This document shows, in pieces, positions 43,903 through 53,024 of a stretch of 64,000 nt of DNA. Source of the DNA: Pseudobacteriovorax sp. (lineage in GTDB: Bacteria > Bdellovibrionota_B > Oligoflexia > Oligoflexales > Oligoflexaceae); contig JABSRP010000014.1 in assembly GCA_013215145.1 (NCBI GenBank), positions 1 to 64,000 on the forward strand, in the 5' to 3' direction. Numbering within the stretch: the stretch's first letter is position 1; each line of letters starts with the position of its first letter. A program made the translations under genes and the position numbers. Under the pieces are notes generated by a model. It saw only the letters and a list, made by a program, of their open reading frames with translations. It was not told the DNA's origin and ran no database searches.

Positions 43903-44754
43903 ATGTGGATCGCAGAACCTATTATGATATATGTCGCCCACGGACTAGTTAGCCTTGGGGGTATTCTTATTGCTATATATTTTCAACGTAGAATCCTCAA
44001 GAAAAAGAAAAGCAAATCAAGCCAAAAGGCCTCGCAAGTAAGCTCCCATCAAATCGACTATGATCTCATCCGAAAGAATGGTCTTATTTTTGCCCTAATC
44101 AGTTTCCCCTTAATGGTCCTAGTCGGCTTCCCCCTCTTCCTTTCGGTTATCATCACAGGAGGATTAACCTTTCTCCTACCTTGGTTTTTAGCCAGAAAAG
44201 CTAAGCAAGATCTTTATGAAGCATTTGATGAATCTATGCCTGATTCATTGGCCGGTATTGCTTCCTCGTTAAAAGCAGGTTTAACGATTCAAAAAGCTAT
44301 GGAGGTGGCAGTAAAAAGCACACCCGAAGTTTTTGCCAAAGAGATCGACCACTCCCTCAAGGAATATCATTTAGGTGTTCCCATAGACGATGCTCTCAAT
44401 AATATTCGACTCCGGATACCGACCACATCATCAAATATGGCCTTCGGAGCCATCGTCATCGGCCGAAAACTTGGTGGACCTCTCCCACAAATTCTAGCTA
44501 GGGTTGCAGAAACAATACGGAAGCGCCTAGAAGTCGAGGGAAAGCTGAAAGCCTTGACGGCCCAAGGTCGCGCGCAGGGAGCTATCATATGCTCGGCACC
44601 TGTACTGGTATTCTTCGGTCTGGCTTTTATGTCGAAGGATAAGTTTCAAATTCTAACAGACACACCTGCTGGACAAATTTTACTGTCGTTTTGCATTATT
44701 CTTTGGCTGGTAGGAATGGCTGTTACCTGGCGTGTCATGCAGTTGGAGGTTTAG
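43903..44754 (+). CDS. tadB: Tad pilus inner-membrane platform protein TadB
   Basis: This 283-residue protein has N-terminal membrane segments (about residues 7-23, 57-75 and 76-92), then the cytoplasmic T2SSF domain. Landmarks of that domain are DSLAGIASSLKAGLTIQKAM and ARVAETIRKRLEVEGKLKAL. Two C-terminal spans (about 220-237 and 253-272) complete the usual TadB layout. It anchors the ATPase CpaF at the inner membrane with TadC. The next gene, tadC, starts 3 bases after the stop. Confidence 0.9.
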   Translation: MWIAEPIMIYVAHGLVSLGGILIAIYFQRRILKKKKSKSSQKASQVSSHQIDYDLIRKNGLIFALISFPLMVLVGFPLFLSVIITGGLTFLLPWFLARKAKQDLYEAFDESMPDSLAGIASSLKAGLTIQKAMEVAVKSTPEVFAKEIDHSLKEYHLGVPIDDALNNIRLRIPTTSSNMAFGAIVIGRKLGGPLPQILARVAETIRKRLEVEGKLKALTAQGRAQGAIICSAPVLVFFGLAFMSKDKFQILTDTPAGQILLSFCIILWLVGMAVTWRVMQLEV

Positions 44755-44756
44755 AT

Positions 44757-45623
44757 TTGGGAGAAAGTCTCTGGCTCCTTGCATTGACACGAGGGGCATC
44801 ATCAACACTAATTTATACAGCCTTCGGCCTTTTGGCACTGAAAGGATACCGTAGTCACGGGTATCTTTATCGCTTTGATTTTTCCAAGAAGAATCTTAAT
44901 CAATGGATCGATATCTTTATGCCTATTGCCAAAAAGATCAAGCATAAGCGATATCGAGCATTACTCGAAACCAAGATGCCACAAGCAGGAATTAATCCCG
45001 CCTGGAAAGTAGATCATTTTATAGCTCTTCAAATTTTTGTGGCGGCAATTGCTTTCGTTTCAGTGTTCTTGTTCTTCTTCATCCTCCTTGGCGCTTCCAT
45101 TGTCATCCCATTTATTGCTGGTATAGCAATGTTTTTTTTGCCACTCCTAAAAATCATAGAGACTGCCAGTGCCAGAGTTTCCTCGTGTCGAAAAGATCTT
45201 TCCTATTTCTTAGACTATCTATCTCTCTCCATGGCTGCTGGTATGGATTTTAACCAAGCCCTTAATGTGGTCATTGAAAGCGCTCCTAAATCAGTCTTAA
45301 GAGAGGAATTTAATGCGGTCAACCGTCAGCTCAAACTTGGTAAAACCCGTATTGATGCTCTACTGGAATTCGAAGAGCGCATGGCGACTCAAGAAACGAA
45401 AATATTTGTTCAAAACTTGGTTCAAGCTTTATCTTTGGGGACTAATGTATCAGAAACACTCCTAACCATCTCCCAAAGTTTAAGCACCAAACGCTTTCAA
45501 AGAGCTGAGGAAGAAGCAGGCAAAATATCGGTAAGAATGATGGTGCCCATGCTCGGATTTATTTTACCAGTAGTCATCGCCATGATCGTAGGGCCGATGC
45601 TTTTGGCCTTTATTAATGCATAG
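44757..45623 (+). CDS. tadC: Tad pilus inner-membrane platform protein TadC
   Basis: This 288-residue protein is the second T2SSF protein of the locus: an N-terminal span, a pair of spans (about 93-137; FFFILLGASIVIPFIAGIAM), a cytoplasmic domain (DYLSLSMAAGMDFNQALNVV, QNLVQALSLGTNVSETLLTI) and a C-terminal span ending MIVGPMLLAFINA. The TTG at 44757 has GGAGG 7 bases upstream and is preferred to the frame start at 44691, which overlaps tadB. With TadB it forms the pilus platform. Confidence 0.9.
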   Translation: MGESLWLLALTRGASSTLIYTAFGLLALKGYRSHGYLYRFDFSKKNLNQWIDIFMPIAKKIKHKRYRALLETKMPQAGINPAWKVDHFIALQIFVAAIAFVSVFLFFFILLGASIVIPFIAGIAMFFLPLLKIIETASARVSSCRKDLSYFLDYLSLSMAAGMDFNQALNVVIESAPKSVLREEFNAVNRQLKLGKTRIDALLEFEERMATQETKIFVQNLVQALSLGTNVSETLLTISQSLSTKRFQRAEEEAGKISVRMMVPMLGFILPVVIAMIVGPMLLAFINA

Positions 45624-45635
45624 GAGATCAGAGAT

Positions 45636-46697
45636 TTGATTCGAATTGTTATAGTTCTACTTCTCATGAAGACACAAATGGTCTTGGCTGAAACCTATGA
45701 TTTGAGCTCTGATATTATCGTCATAGATGACGCTGTTCGATCAAGCCCTGAATACAGAGATTTTTCTAAGACGGTCATGCGTAAAATATGGAAGCCATCG
45801 GATGAATTTACGATGGAAGATGCTGTCTACCTTGATCTCAGCAGAATGAAACGTATGTCTTCGGGCATGCCTCTAGATCCAGCCATTAGCAATGTGATAC
45901 TTAAGCAACTCGAATCAAAGGCAAAAAAGCATGCATTAATCACTTTTTGCGAACGGAATGAAAAGGATGAGTTTGAGACTTGTGGCATCTATCGATACTC
46001 TTCAGCAAGTCAAAGCATAACAGCAAAAAGCACTCGACAATTTAAAGTCCCCATTCCCGATCCTACCAGGTGGGCAAACCCCATCGCAAAAAGCTTTAAA
46101 AACGGCTACGCCGCATACGAGTCTTACAAAACAGAACAAGATCTAAAGGCATTTCTTAACAAGTCACAGCAACTGGGCCAGGAAACTCCTTCGGAGCTAT
46201 GGATTGGTTTAATCACCTCCTTTAGCGACCCTTCGTTAAAGGCCGATTCAGCGCTACCTCAATCTCAAATACTGGAGCTTGGTCTTGGCTTAGGCCAACA
46301 AGTCGGTAATAAAAAGTATGGACTAGATGTACTCCATGGACAATCACTCGAGCAAGACCGTGAAAACCTAGCGATCACTCAAACTCTAGGGCGAGTCTTT
46401 TTTGATGCCTCTTTCAAGGCTGTTTTTAGTATTGTCTGGAAACTAGGTACGGAAATTGGATACGGGACTCAGTCGGGACGAATTGGGTTTAATCGTGAAC
46501 TTAAGGAAAATTTTCTGCACTTTGGGTTAAGACCGTCGGTGGGAATCGACTTAAGCAGAAGCATACAACTCACCCAGACCCTCAACTATGCCTGGCGCAA
46601 TCGGCTCTCGAGAAAAGAAAATGAAAATTCCAATATCATCTCAAGTATCGATAAGAATCAAATACGCTATATCATTGGCCTAAATATAAGAGTTTAA
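45636..46697 (+). CDS. Exported barrel-like protein in the Tad locus
   Basis: This 353-residue protein has a signal peptide (MIRIVIVLLLMKTQMVLAE). The N-terminal half is soluble-looking. The C-terminal half, about 170 residues, is made of alternating amphipathic strands (LELGLGLGQQVGNKKYGLDV, FHFGLRPSVGIDLSRS-like segments, IQLTQTLNYAWR) ending IIGLNIRV, as in outer-membrane barrels. It is not a known Tad protein. It lies between tadC and the secretin gene, so it may assist or replace RcpB-type outer-membrane partners. TTG start after AGGAG. Confidence 0.65.
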   Translation: MIRIVIVLLLMKTQMVLAETYDLSSDIIVIDDAVRSSPEYRDFSKTVMRKIWKPSDEFTMEDAVYLDLSRMKRMSSGMPLDPAISNVILKQLESKAKKHALITFCERNEKDEFETCGIYRYSSASQSITAKSTRQFKVPIPDPTRWANPIAKSFKNGYAAYESYKTEQDLKAFLNKSQQLGQETPSELWIGLITSFSDPSLKADSALPQSQILELGLGLGQQVGNKKYGLDVLHGQSLEQDRENLAITQTLGRVFFDASFKAVFSIVWKLGTEIGYGTQSGRIGFNRELKENFLHFGLRPSVGIDLSRSIQLTQTLNYAWRNRLSRKENENSNIISSIDKNQIRYIIGLNIRV

Positions 46698-46718
46698 CTC
46701 GATGGAGAACAGACAGTC

Positions 46719-48200
46719 ATGATCCGATATATTTTCCTCATTGCAACATTGATTTCTTCTCCCACCTGGGCGCAAGACACCAAGACTATGAAGATAGGCG
46801 AGCAGGCTATCTTTCAGTTCGAAAATGATCTTTTGTCAGTTAAGGCCTCTAAATCTGGCATCGTTGAATTAACACCCTCACGAGATAAACGCAGTTTGCA
46901 AATTGGCGCGCTAAGAGCTGGTTCGACGGTGGTGACAGCGCGAACAAGAAACGGTAATCCAAAGGTCATCAACATTAATGTCAACAGTACACGCCAATCT
47001 CGAGCGGCTATCTTAGCGAGCCTCCGTGCGCGGATCAATGAGATTAGCGGACTGACAGCAAGACTTCGCAAAAATAAAGTAGAGGTAACGGGAATCATCG
47101 CCTCCAGACAAACCGCAGATCAATTTTTTTCCGTACTGGCATCCAATAGAGAGTATGTCACCGACAGAACACAAAAGCGCTATCGAGATTCAGGAATTGT
47201 TGCTGACGCCATCAACTCAATCCTAGAACAAAATGATATACCAAACCTAAAGGTTCGTGCTATCGGCAAGCTACTTGCATTGCAAGGGTTTTCAAAAGAC
47301 GCCAATGAAAGCGCTTTAGCACTCAAAATCGCCAGACTCATCGATCCCTCTGTGGAGGATCAAATTGAAGATAGTCAATACAATGGTGGTCACTCCGTGG
47401 TTGTCGATGTGATGTTTCTTGAGTCTAACCGCACCGATAATTTAGATTTTGGATTTCTCGGACAATCTCCTGCTGTGGCTGCCGATGGGGTGAACATCGG
47501 TCGTCTAGATTTTGCTGGTTCCACTGGCAGTGTTGGCGGAACCAATGGCTTTTGGGCCGTCGCACCTCTTCGAAGTATGATTAATCTTTTGCAGGCAAAA
47601 TCAAATACTAAAGTGATGTCCAATCCTAAGATTGTCGTTCGATCAGGGACAGAAGCGAAGTTTCATTCTGGTGGAGTTGTTTATCTATTTAGCCGGGAAG
47701 CTCAGACAAACAACGATGGCAATACCCAAGTCTTTGAGACCAAGCTTTTTCCCATCGAATATGGGATGGTTCTTGACGTTAGACCGAAAGTCGACCCTCT
47801 TGGACAAATTGATATTGTATTAACAGCCGAGGTTTCCGAGTTTGTTCCGGGTCAAGGGGACATTAATCCTGGTACCACACTGTCCAAGACAAGCACAGCC
47901 GTGACAATCAAAGACGGCCATAGCGTGCTTCTAACCGGCTTTAAGAACGTCAGAAAAAGCAAGGCCACAAATCGTATTCCATTTTTAGGACACATCCCTA
48001 CCATAGGCGAGCTGTTTAAAGCGAGAAAAATGGGCGATGAAAGGCGCGATCTCATGGTTTTGCTAACGGCAAAGATTTCACGAGTTCATACCGATCACAT
48101 TAAGGCATTTTCGCAGCTGAAACAAAAGACTCTACCAAATGAGGTTAAGGTGCTGGAACAAATGTCAGAAGATAGTATTAAATTCAGTATTTTTGATTAA
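46719..48200 (+). CDS. cpaC: Tad secretin CpaC/RcpA
   Basis: This 493-residue outer-membrane secretin has a signal peptide ending TWAQ, an N-terminal pilus-secretin domain (about 23-95; MKIGEQAIFQFENDLLSVKA) and a middle region with BON-like character. The C-terminal secretin domain has VMSNPKIVVRSGTEAKFHSG and the ending NRIPFLGHIPTIGELFK. It forms the channel through which the Flp pilus leaves the cell. It is full length for CpaC. The next gene begins 9 bases after its stop. Confidence 0.92.
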   Translation: MIRYIFLIATLISSPTWAQDTKTMKIGEQAIFQFENDLLSVKASKSGIVELTPSRDKRSLQIGALRAGSTVVTARTRNGNPKVININVNSTRQSRAAILASLRARINEISGLTARLRKNKVEVTGIIASRQTADQFFSVLASNREYVTDRTQKRYRDSGIVADAINSILEQNDIPNLKVRAIGKLLALQGFSKDANESALALKIARLIDPSVEDQIEDSQYNGGHSVVVDVMFLESNRTDNLDFGFLGQSPAVAADGVNIGRLDFAGSTGSVGGTNGFWAVAPLRSMINLLQAKSNTKVMSNPKIVVRSGTEAKFHSGGVVYLFSREAQTNNDGNTQVFETKLFPIEYGMVLDVRPKVDPLGQIDIVLTAEVSEFVPGQGDINPGTTLSKTSTAVTIKDGHSVLLTGFKNVRKSKATNRIPFLGHIPTIGELFKARKMGDERRDLMVLLTAKISRVHTDHIKAFSQLKQKTLPNEVKVLEQMSEDSIKFSIFD

Positions 48201-48209
48201 CGGAAGTCT

Positions 48210-49400
48210 ATGATGACCCATTATTTGTTGCTTAAAGACAAAAAGAATACAGTTTCTGCTAAGGCTTTGCCTGTTTTTGCCGGCAATCAAGAGATCTGTG
48301 AGATCTTATTTACGGAACCAGACCTTTTCCCTGTTCAGGCGATGATTTCCGTCGAAAACTCAAAGCTAACTTGGACAAACTGTCTTGGCGAAAAAACCAT
48401 TGACGAAACAAGTTTAAAAGAAAAAGGGCTGTCGATCATCGGATTTTCCAGTAAAAACTCGATTGATCCTTTGAATCAGTTATGGGCCCGAGAGCAACAC
48501 TTTACCAGCCAAAAAGGTTCTGGTTTTCAGTCTCTCGCCATGTTTCATAAGCCAGCCAAAGTTCGGATTGCGAGCTTTGCCATACTTTTCTGCGCCTTGC
48601 TTGTGGGATTATTCACAGTTATCTCGATGACAGGCAATGAAGCTAAGCCAGATTTATCAGGAGAAACTGTCAATCTTGCCTTAGGGATCAACAAGAAAAA
48701 AATGTATGGCAATGTTGGCCAGCTCTCTTCGATTCACAATCAAATCACCTATGAAGTCAGTTTAACCGAATCCCCCTCGACGTCAGGAGTTTTTTCCATG
48801 AGACTATGGGGGCTCAGCTACCAAGATCGCATTACGGTTGAAGTCAATGGAAAAAAAGCCTGGGGCAATCGAAGGCAGGAAGCCTGTATCCTCTCAGGCT
48901 GTGACCAAGAAGTGCTCGTCACCAACTCCCTCCTACAAAAAGGCAAAAACACCTTCACGATAACCAATCATGATCCCAAGCAGTTTTGGGCCATTATGAA
49001 TACGAGCTTTTTTCTGAGGCAACCAGCCTCCGAGGCTGAGCAAATTCGTATCAAAAAACTATTGGACCAGGCCGAACTGCTTTTCTCCCGCAAGCATATT
49101 TCTACTGCAAATATGTTTTCCGCTCGCGCCAATCTTGACAGAATCACCAAGATTCTAGGGGCAAGTATCGTATCTGAATCTATGCAATCGACCATTGATG
49201 CCCTCAATACCGAGGTAGACATCGCTATCAAACGTTACGTGGATGATTCCCTTTTTGAGATCGATCGATCGATTCGTAGTGGGGATATGATCAAAGCAAA
49301 AAACGTAGCCCAGGAAATGGAGCGTTTCTTTCCTGATCCAGCTACTACAGTGGGTTTAAAAGTACATAAAATTATGGAACGATTGGAGAACTTAAAGTAA
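48210..49400 (+). CDS. Tad-locus bitopic membrane protein of unknown family
   Basis: This 396-residue protein has a cytoplasmic beta-rich N-domain (1-100; EICEILFTEPDLFPVQAMIS, ENSKLTWTNCLG), which resembles a worn FHA fold. One membrane span follows at 118-140 (ASFAILFCALLVGLFTVISM), then a periplasmic region with a beta domain (SGVFSMRLWGLSYQDRITVE) and a helical tail. The layout recalls type III secretion ring proteins of the SctD type, but that is structure-level inference. It overlaps the next gene by one base (TAATG). No classic Tad gene has this architecture. Confidence 0.6.
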   Translation: MMTHYLLLKDKKNTVSAKALPVFAGNQEICEILFTEPDLFPVQAMISVENSKLTWTNCLGEKTIDETSLKEKGLSIIGFSSKNSIDPLNQLWAREQHFTSQKGSGFQSLAMFHKPAKVRIASFAILFCALLVGLFTVISMTGNEAKPDLSGETVNLALGINKKKMYGNVGQLSSIHNQITYEVSLTESPSTSGVFSMRLWGLSYQDRITVEVNGKKAWGNRRQEACILSGCDQEVLVTNSLLQKGKNTFTITNHDPKQFWAIMNTSFFLRQPASEAEQIRIKKLLDQAELLFSRKHISTANMFSARANLDRITKILGASIVSESMQSTIDALNTEVDIAIKRYVDDSLFEIDRSIRSGDMIKAKNVAQEMERFFPDPATTVGLKVHKIMERLENLK

Positions 49401-50677
49401 TGGCAGCAAAGTCTTACATCTTATGGGAACTGGAAGACGAGCGACTGAAGTCATTTCAAGTCTTCAACAAACCCATAGAACTTGCTAAAGGTATCAATAT
49501 CCGCCTTGCTGACGAATCAGGAAATAGTATTCTCGAGGCCCTCGACAGTGAGACGCAAGTTTACTATCAAGATCAATTGGTAGTGGATATTTGCGAGATT
49601 TCGCCGGGAAAATATATCTCGGTGAATGCGGCTAAGTACGTCGTGACTGCTTCAAACGAAGCCATTGTCACCAGTGCAGCGATGAAACCTGAGCTAAAAG
49701 AAAAGGCCATCTCCGAGGTCAGAGCTAAAAAACCCATTTCACAACATGGGTATGATAGCGAAAATATATCGCCGACGACTACCAAAGGCAAACCCATGAA
49801 TAAGGGATTCCTTGTTGGCGTTATGATGTTTTGCTCTATGATTGTGGGAGTAGGCTATTTCCTTTCATTGGAGGAAAATCCACAAGCTCAGAATTTGACT
49901 ATTACGGGCAATCAAAGCAATTCAAAGGCAAAACAACCTTTGAATCAACCGCCAGAAACACAACAAGCACCCGAACAAGAAAACCCAGATAACTCCCTGG
50001 CCTCAGCTCAAGATGGATCTGCATTAACAGCAGAGGTAAAACCCGAAGCCGAGGACTTCGATCCGATCGAATCAGAAGGCTCTAAAGAGGAAAGTCAAGA
50101 TTCAGGTAACAATGAGGAAGCTACGCCCAAAGAAAAAGAGACTCCCACAGCAAAACCAGTAGCCAAGAAAAAACCCAAGGGTAAAAGGGTTTTGACCTGC
50201 AACAGCAAACAAATCAAACTGAAGCCTTGTCAAAGCGTCGCCTGGCTCGTAAAAAACAATTTAAGCAGTGCTCCCTTTGCGCAGCTTACAAAGCATAGCC
50301 TAGAGGTAATGAAGGCAAAGCGTACGATGAATGTAAAACTTAAAGGGTTCCAAAAACTAGAGGCAAACATAAAAACACAGCTAAATTATCGATCATCGGC
50401 CATACTCGATAAGATCCAAACCGTGCCAAGCGCGAAGGCTGTGTCGCAGTACTCTTCGATAAAATCAATCATCAGGTACTTGGGAGCGTCAGCAAAGTCG
50501 AAGTTAAGCGCCTATGAAAACAGCTTTTCCGACGGCATTACAAAGGCACTATTAACCGGTCAGGTCGATCCAAAGAAGGCGGAAAAGGACCTTCTAACCA
50601 TGCAAAAAAGATTGCCAAAGAACTCAAAATTATACCGCCAAATCAATCGCGAGCTTAAAAAGATCCGCCAGCTATAA
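49400..50677 (+). CDS. Tad-locus membrane protein with Pro/acid-rich linker
   Basis: This 425-residue protein has an N-terminal cytoplasmic beta-rich domain (1-95), one membrane span (136-155; GFLVGVMMFCSMIVGVGYFL), a long Pro/Gln/Glu-rich linker (about 160-270) and a basic helical C-terminal domain (about 275-425) with LTCNSKQIKLKPCQSVAWLV at its start. It shares its layout with the preceding protein (N-domain, span, periplasmic part), and the two may interact. It is translationally linked to that gene. Function unknown; a periplasmic bridge between the inner-membrane platform and the secretin is possible. Confidence 0.6.
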   Translation: MAAKSYILWELEDERLKSFQVFNKPIELAKGINIRLADESGNSILEALDSETQVYYQDQLVVDICEISPGKYISVNAAKYVVTASNEAIVTSAAMKPELKEKAISEVRAKKPISQHGYDSENISPTTTKGKPMNKGFLVGVMMFCSMIVGVGYFLSLEENPQAQNLTITGNQSNSKAKQPLNQPPETQQAPEQENPDNSLASAQDGSALTAEVKPEAEDFDPIESEGSKEESQDSGNNEEATPKEKETPTAKPVAKKKPKGKRVLTCNSKQIKLKPCQSVAWLVKNNLSSAPFAQLTKHSLEVMKAKRTMNVKLKGFQKLEANIKTQLNYRSSAILDKIQTVPSAKAVSQYSSIKSIIRYLGASAKSKLSAYENSFSDGITKALLTGQVDPKKAEKDLLTMQKRLPKNSKLYRQINRELKKIRQL

Positions 50678-50687
50678 GGAAGATGCT

Positions 50688-51239
50688 ATGAATCGTCTAT
50701 TGCCAATATCTGTTTGTCTATATCCCATGTTCGTGTCTTGTGGAGCCAGTGAGCAAACAAACGCAAACAATAAGATCACCGTAGCAGGCCTTTCAGGGAG
50801 TGAGGAATTCGAAAGCAAACGCGCTTTTTGCGGACCTGCAACTGATGCCTTTATCGTGGGCTGCAACGTTTTTTTTGATGAGACTGAGAACTATCCAAGG
50901 TTTGACATACTGTTTCCTGACTCGGCTGGACAGGGAGTCAGCTACAACAACTTTGATGAGGGCATTCCGTTGCCTACCACAGCGTGGAATATTCAAGACA
51001 ATGGTGTAACTATCGTCCATAGATTAGATACGGGTACAGATACTTTAATCGGTATCAATCAATGGGATCATTTTGAAAATGGCACTATAAGCTTCATTAT
51101 ATCTGGCACGTATGCGGAAAATCCACTACCTTCATCAAGTTACTCAGACCCAGAACCCGGTGTTGTCTACATAAGTACAGGTAAGATTGAAGCTGTCTTT
51201 CAAGATGCCTATATACCAATTTTTGAAACAGAACAGTAA
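50688..51239 (+). CDS. Tad-locus lipoprotein of unknown family
   Basis: This 183-residue protein has a lipobox PMFVSC (Cys18) and a beta-rich mature domain with cysteines near residues 45 and 56. It starts 10 bases after the previous stop and ends 11 bases before the prepilin peptidase gene, so it is part of the operon. Classic Tad loci carry a small lipoprotein (TadD or RcpB-like), but this one has no TPR pattern. It is a candidate pilotin or outer-membrane anchor. Confidence 0.65.
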   Translation: MNRLLPISVCLYPMFVSCGASEQTNANNKITVAGLSGSEEFESKRAFCGPATDAFIVGCNVFFDETENYPRFDILFPDSAGQGVSYNNFDEGIPLPTTAWNIQDNGVTIVHRLDTGTDTLIGINQWDHFENGTISFIISGTYAENPLPSSSYSDPEPGVVYISTGKIEAVFQDAYIPIFETEQ

Positions 51240-51250
51240 GAAACAGACCT

Positions 51251-51913
51251 ATGAGTCCCTGGTTGATCGCACTTGTGGGATGTAGCGGACTGTCTTCTTC
51301 CGTTATACTGTGGCTCTCTCAGAGCAAAGACCTAAAGCTTGAGTCTTACCTAGAGCAACACTCAGATTTAAAAAGCAATCTATCAAATAGGCTAACCAAA
51401 TCCTACTCAGCATTTATATTAATGGTATGCGCTGCCTTAGCAAGTGCTTATATAAAAGACTTCGATAAGTTATGCCTTCTTTGGCTTCAACTACCGGCCT
51501 TATATTTAATGATTCGCATCGATTTACGATTCTATTTTCTGCCCGACTGGATGCAGATCTATTCTAGTGTCATCGCTGCCATCTACTTGACGTATCGGAT
51601 CTATCAGTCTGAAACCAATCACACTATCTTTGCAGGACTGATCATTGGACTATCATTTTTTATACTAGTAGCCTTGGGCAGACTGATGACAAATAAAATT
51701 ACAGGCAGAGATATTTTGGGACTTGGGGACATTAAACTATTATTTTGGATGACCCTTGTTCTCGGCGATTGGCTCCCTTACACCTTAGTTATCGGTGGTG
51801 TAGCGACCCTACTGGTATCATCAGCATCGAAACTCAATCGAGAATCCCACCCCGTACCATTCGGCCCGGGTTTGATCCTATCTTATCTCGTTCTGCTTAC
51901 GATCCAGGCATAA
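51251..51913 (+). CDS. tadV: Prepilin peptidase TadV/CpaA
   Basis: This 220-residue membrane protein is a type A24 prepilin peptidase without the N-terminal methylase domain, as usual for TadV. The catalytic aspartates are D91 in RIDLRFYFLPDW and D160 in GLGDIKL. Six or more membrane helices are visible (for example LIIGLSFFILVALGRL). It cleaves the Flp pilin and pseudopilins at the inner face of the inner membrane. It ends the first block of the Tad cluster, before the inverted lipoprotein genes. Confidence 0.88.
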   Translation: MSPWLIALVGCSGLSSSVILWLSQSKDLKLESYLEQHSDLKSNLSNRLTKSYSAFILMVCAALASAYIKDFDKLCLLWLQLPALYLMIRIDLRFYFLPDWMQIYSSVIAAIYLTYRIYQSETNHTIFAGLIIGLSFFILVALGRLMTNKITGRDILGLGDIKLLFWMTLVLGDWLPYTLVIGGVATLLVSSASKLNRESHPVPFGPGLILSYLVLLTIQA

Positions 51914-51940
51914 AAAAGGCAGGATAAATCCATCCCGCCT
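51912..51940 (-). terminator. Terminator between tadV and the inverted lipoprotein genes
   Basis: AGGCAGGAT (51917-51925) pairs with ATCCCGCCT (51932-51940) with one mismatch. On the minus strand the stem is followed by a T-run (complement of AAAAAA at 51912-51917). It fits an intrinsic terminator for the minus-strand lipoprotein gene whose stop is at 51965. It may also act on tadV transcription. Confidence 0.7.
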
Positions 51941-51964
51941 CGTTCCGATTTTTGATTCTATGGT

Positions 51965-52930
51965 CTATTTTTTGTCTATAACTCGAGAAATTTCACACTC
52001 TCCCCGAACCCCTAAGCTAAGGACACCAAAGAAATCCACAGCATTAAAATCTAAAAAGTCTTTTGGATTACTATTGCTAGCAGTAATGCGAATCGATCGC
52101 TCATTTTCACTTAAGCTGCCTGTAGATTCTGGATCTGCAGTAATTTCGACCTTCAAGGTTTTTGCATTGTTTCGATCGGCACTAATTTCAGAGAAAGTCT
52201 GACTGGTGAAATCTAGAGAGTATGTTTCAATCGCCTCAGTCGCTCCTTTGGGAAACGACTCAGTATAGGCTTTTTTGAGAAAGAGTCTACCATCGTCCTT
52301 GAATACTAATGAAGATGCTGTAATGTTATAGTCTTTAGCAGGGTCAAGATTGACTAAATACATGTCATAGGACAAATCTTCCGCATCTTGGTCATGATGA
52401 GCAATCAGTAGCATGTTGGTTTCGATATTTAGTCCATAATAGTATAGGTCCGGAAAAACCTCTTCATGTTCCGAGCCTTCAACAGCTATTGCGGCAAAGG
52501 CAACATCGACGCTATAAGGCGGTTTTCGTTCTTCAAATTCCGACGCATTCTCCCCGGCAAGGATTAATGTGGTCATGGGCGAGGCTGGAGTGGCTGCACC
52601 GACCCCAACAGTGATCTCACCTACCCCGCAGCTCGAGCCCACTTCATAAGTCGAATTAAAGCCTTCGGCCACGTTTCTTGTTTGATCTGCAAAATCCACA
52701 CTAGAATCTGATCGATAGTTACGAATCGCCTCAACTATTTGGTCTTTTGTGGCCGTGTTGGTAAAGTCAGTCGCGAACTCCTGCACAGCTTCACCAAGGC
52801 TCAAAACCACCTGCTGATCATCGCTGTTGGTATCCCCTATATTGTTGCCTTCATCTCCTCCCGATCCTCCGGTACAGGAAAACAGGACAGGTAAAGATAT
52901 TATCACAATGTGTTTCCAAAATCGGTTCAA
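51965..52930 (-). CDS. Lipoprotein paralogue 1 of 3
   Basis: This 321-residue protein has a lipobox LFSC (Cys19) followed by a glycine- and acidic-rich spacer (TGGSGGDEGNNIGD). A conserved domain follows: AVQEF near the start, YEVGSSCGVGEI, LYYYGLNIET, and the SGSLSENERSIRI-type SDPESTG end. It is a close paralogue of the product of 54072-55046 and a more distant one of 53025-53978. TTG start with AGGA about 7 bases upstream. Function unknown; placement inside the Tad cluster on the opposite strand is unusual. Confidence 0.75.
   Translation of the reverse strand: MNRFWKHIVIISLPVLFSCTGGSGGDEGNNIGDTNSDDQQVVLSLGEAVQEFATDFTNTATKDQIVEAIRNYRSDSSVDFADQTRNVAEGFNSTYEVGSSCGVGEITVGVGAATPASPMTTLILAGENASEFEERKPPYSVDVAFAAIAVEGSEHEEVFPDLYYYGLNIETNMLLIAHHDQDAEDLSYDMYLVNLDPAKDYNITASSLVFKDDGRLFLKKAYTESFPKGATEAIETYSLDFTSQTFSEISADRNNAKTLKVEITADPESTGSLSENERSIRITASNSNPKDFLDFNAVDFFGVLSLGVRGECEISRVIDKK
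51983..52164. repeat. 182-bp block identical to 54090-54271
   Basis: The 3' coding end of the first lipoprotein gene is base-for-base identical to the matching part of the third copy (54090-54271). Identity continues with two changes for about 35 more bases. The rest of the two genes is clearly more divergent. This points to recent duplication or gene conversion. Confidence 0.85.
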
Positions 52931-52961
52931 TTGATAATCCTGTTATAAGAGTTTTGCTAGA

Positions 52962-52991
52962 CTTCCTAAGTTTACTCCTAAGCTTAGGAAG
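52962..52991. repeat. Inverted repeat between lipoprotein genes 1 and 2
   Basis: CTTCCTAAG (52962-52970) and CTTAGGAAG (52983-52991) are perfect complements. Inside them CCTAAGCTTAGG (52977-52988) is itself a 12-bp palindrome, so two alternative hairpins are possible. A related CTTAGGA...TCCTAAG hairpin lies in the Flp pilin leader at 55477-55495. Confidence 0.55.
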
Positions 52992-53024
52992 GCTGATCAT
53001 CTAGACACGTACTAATTCTTTCCT

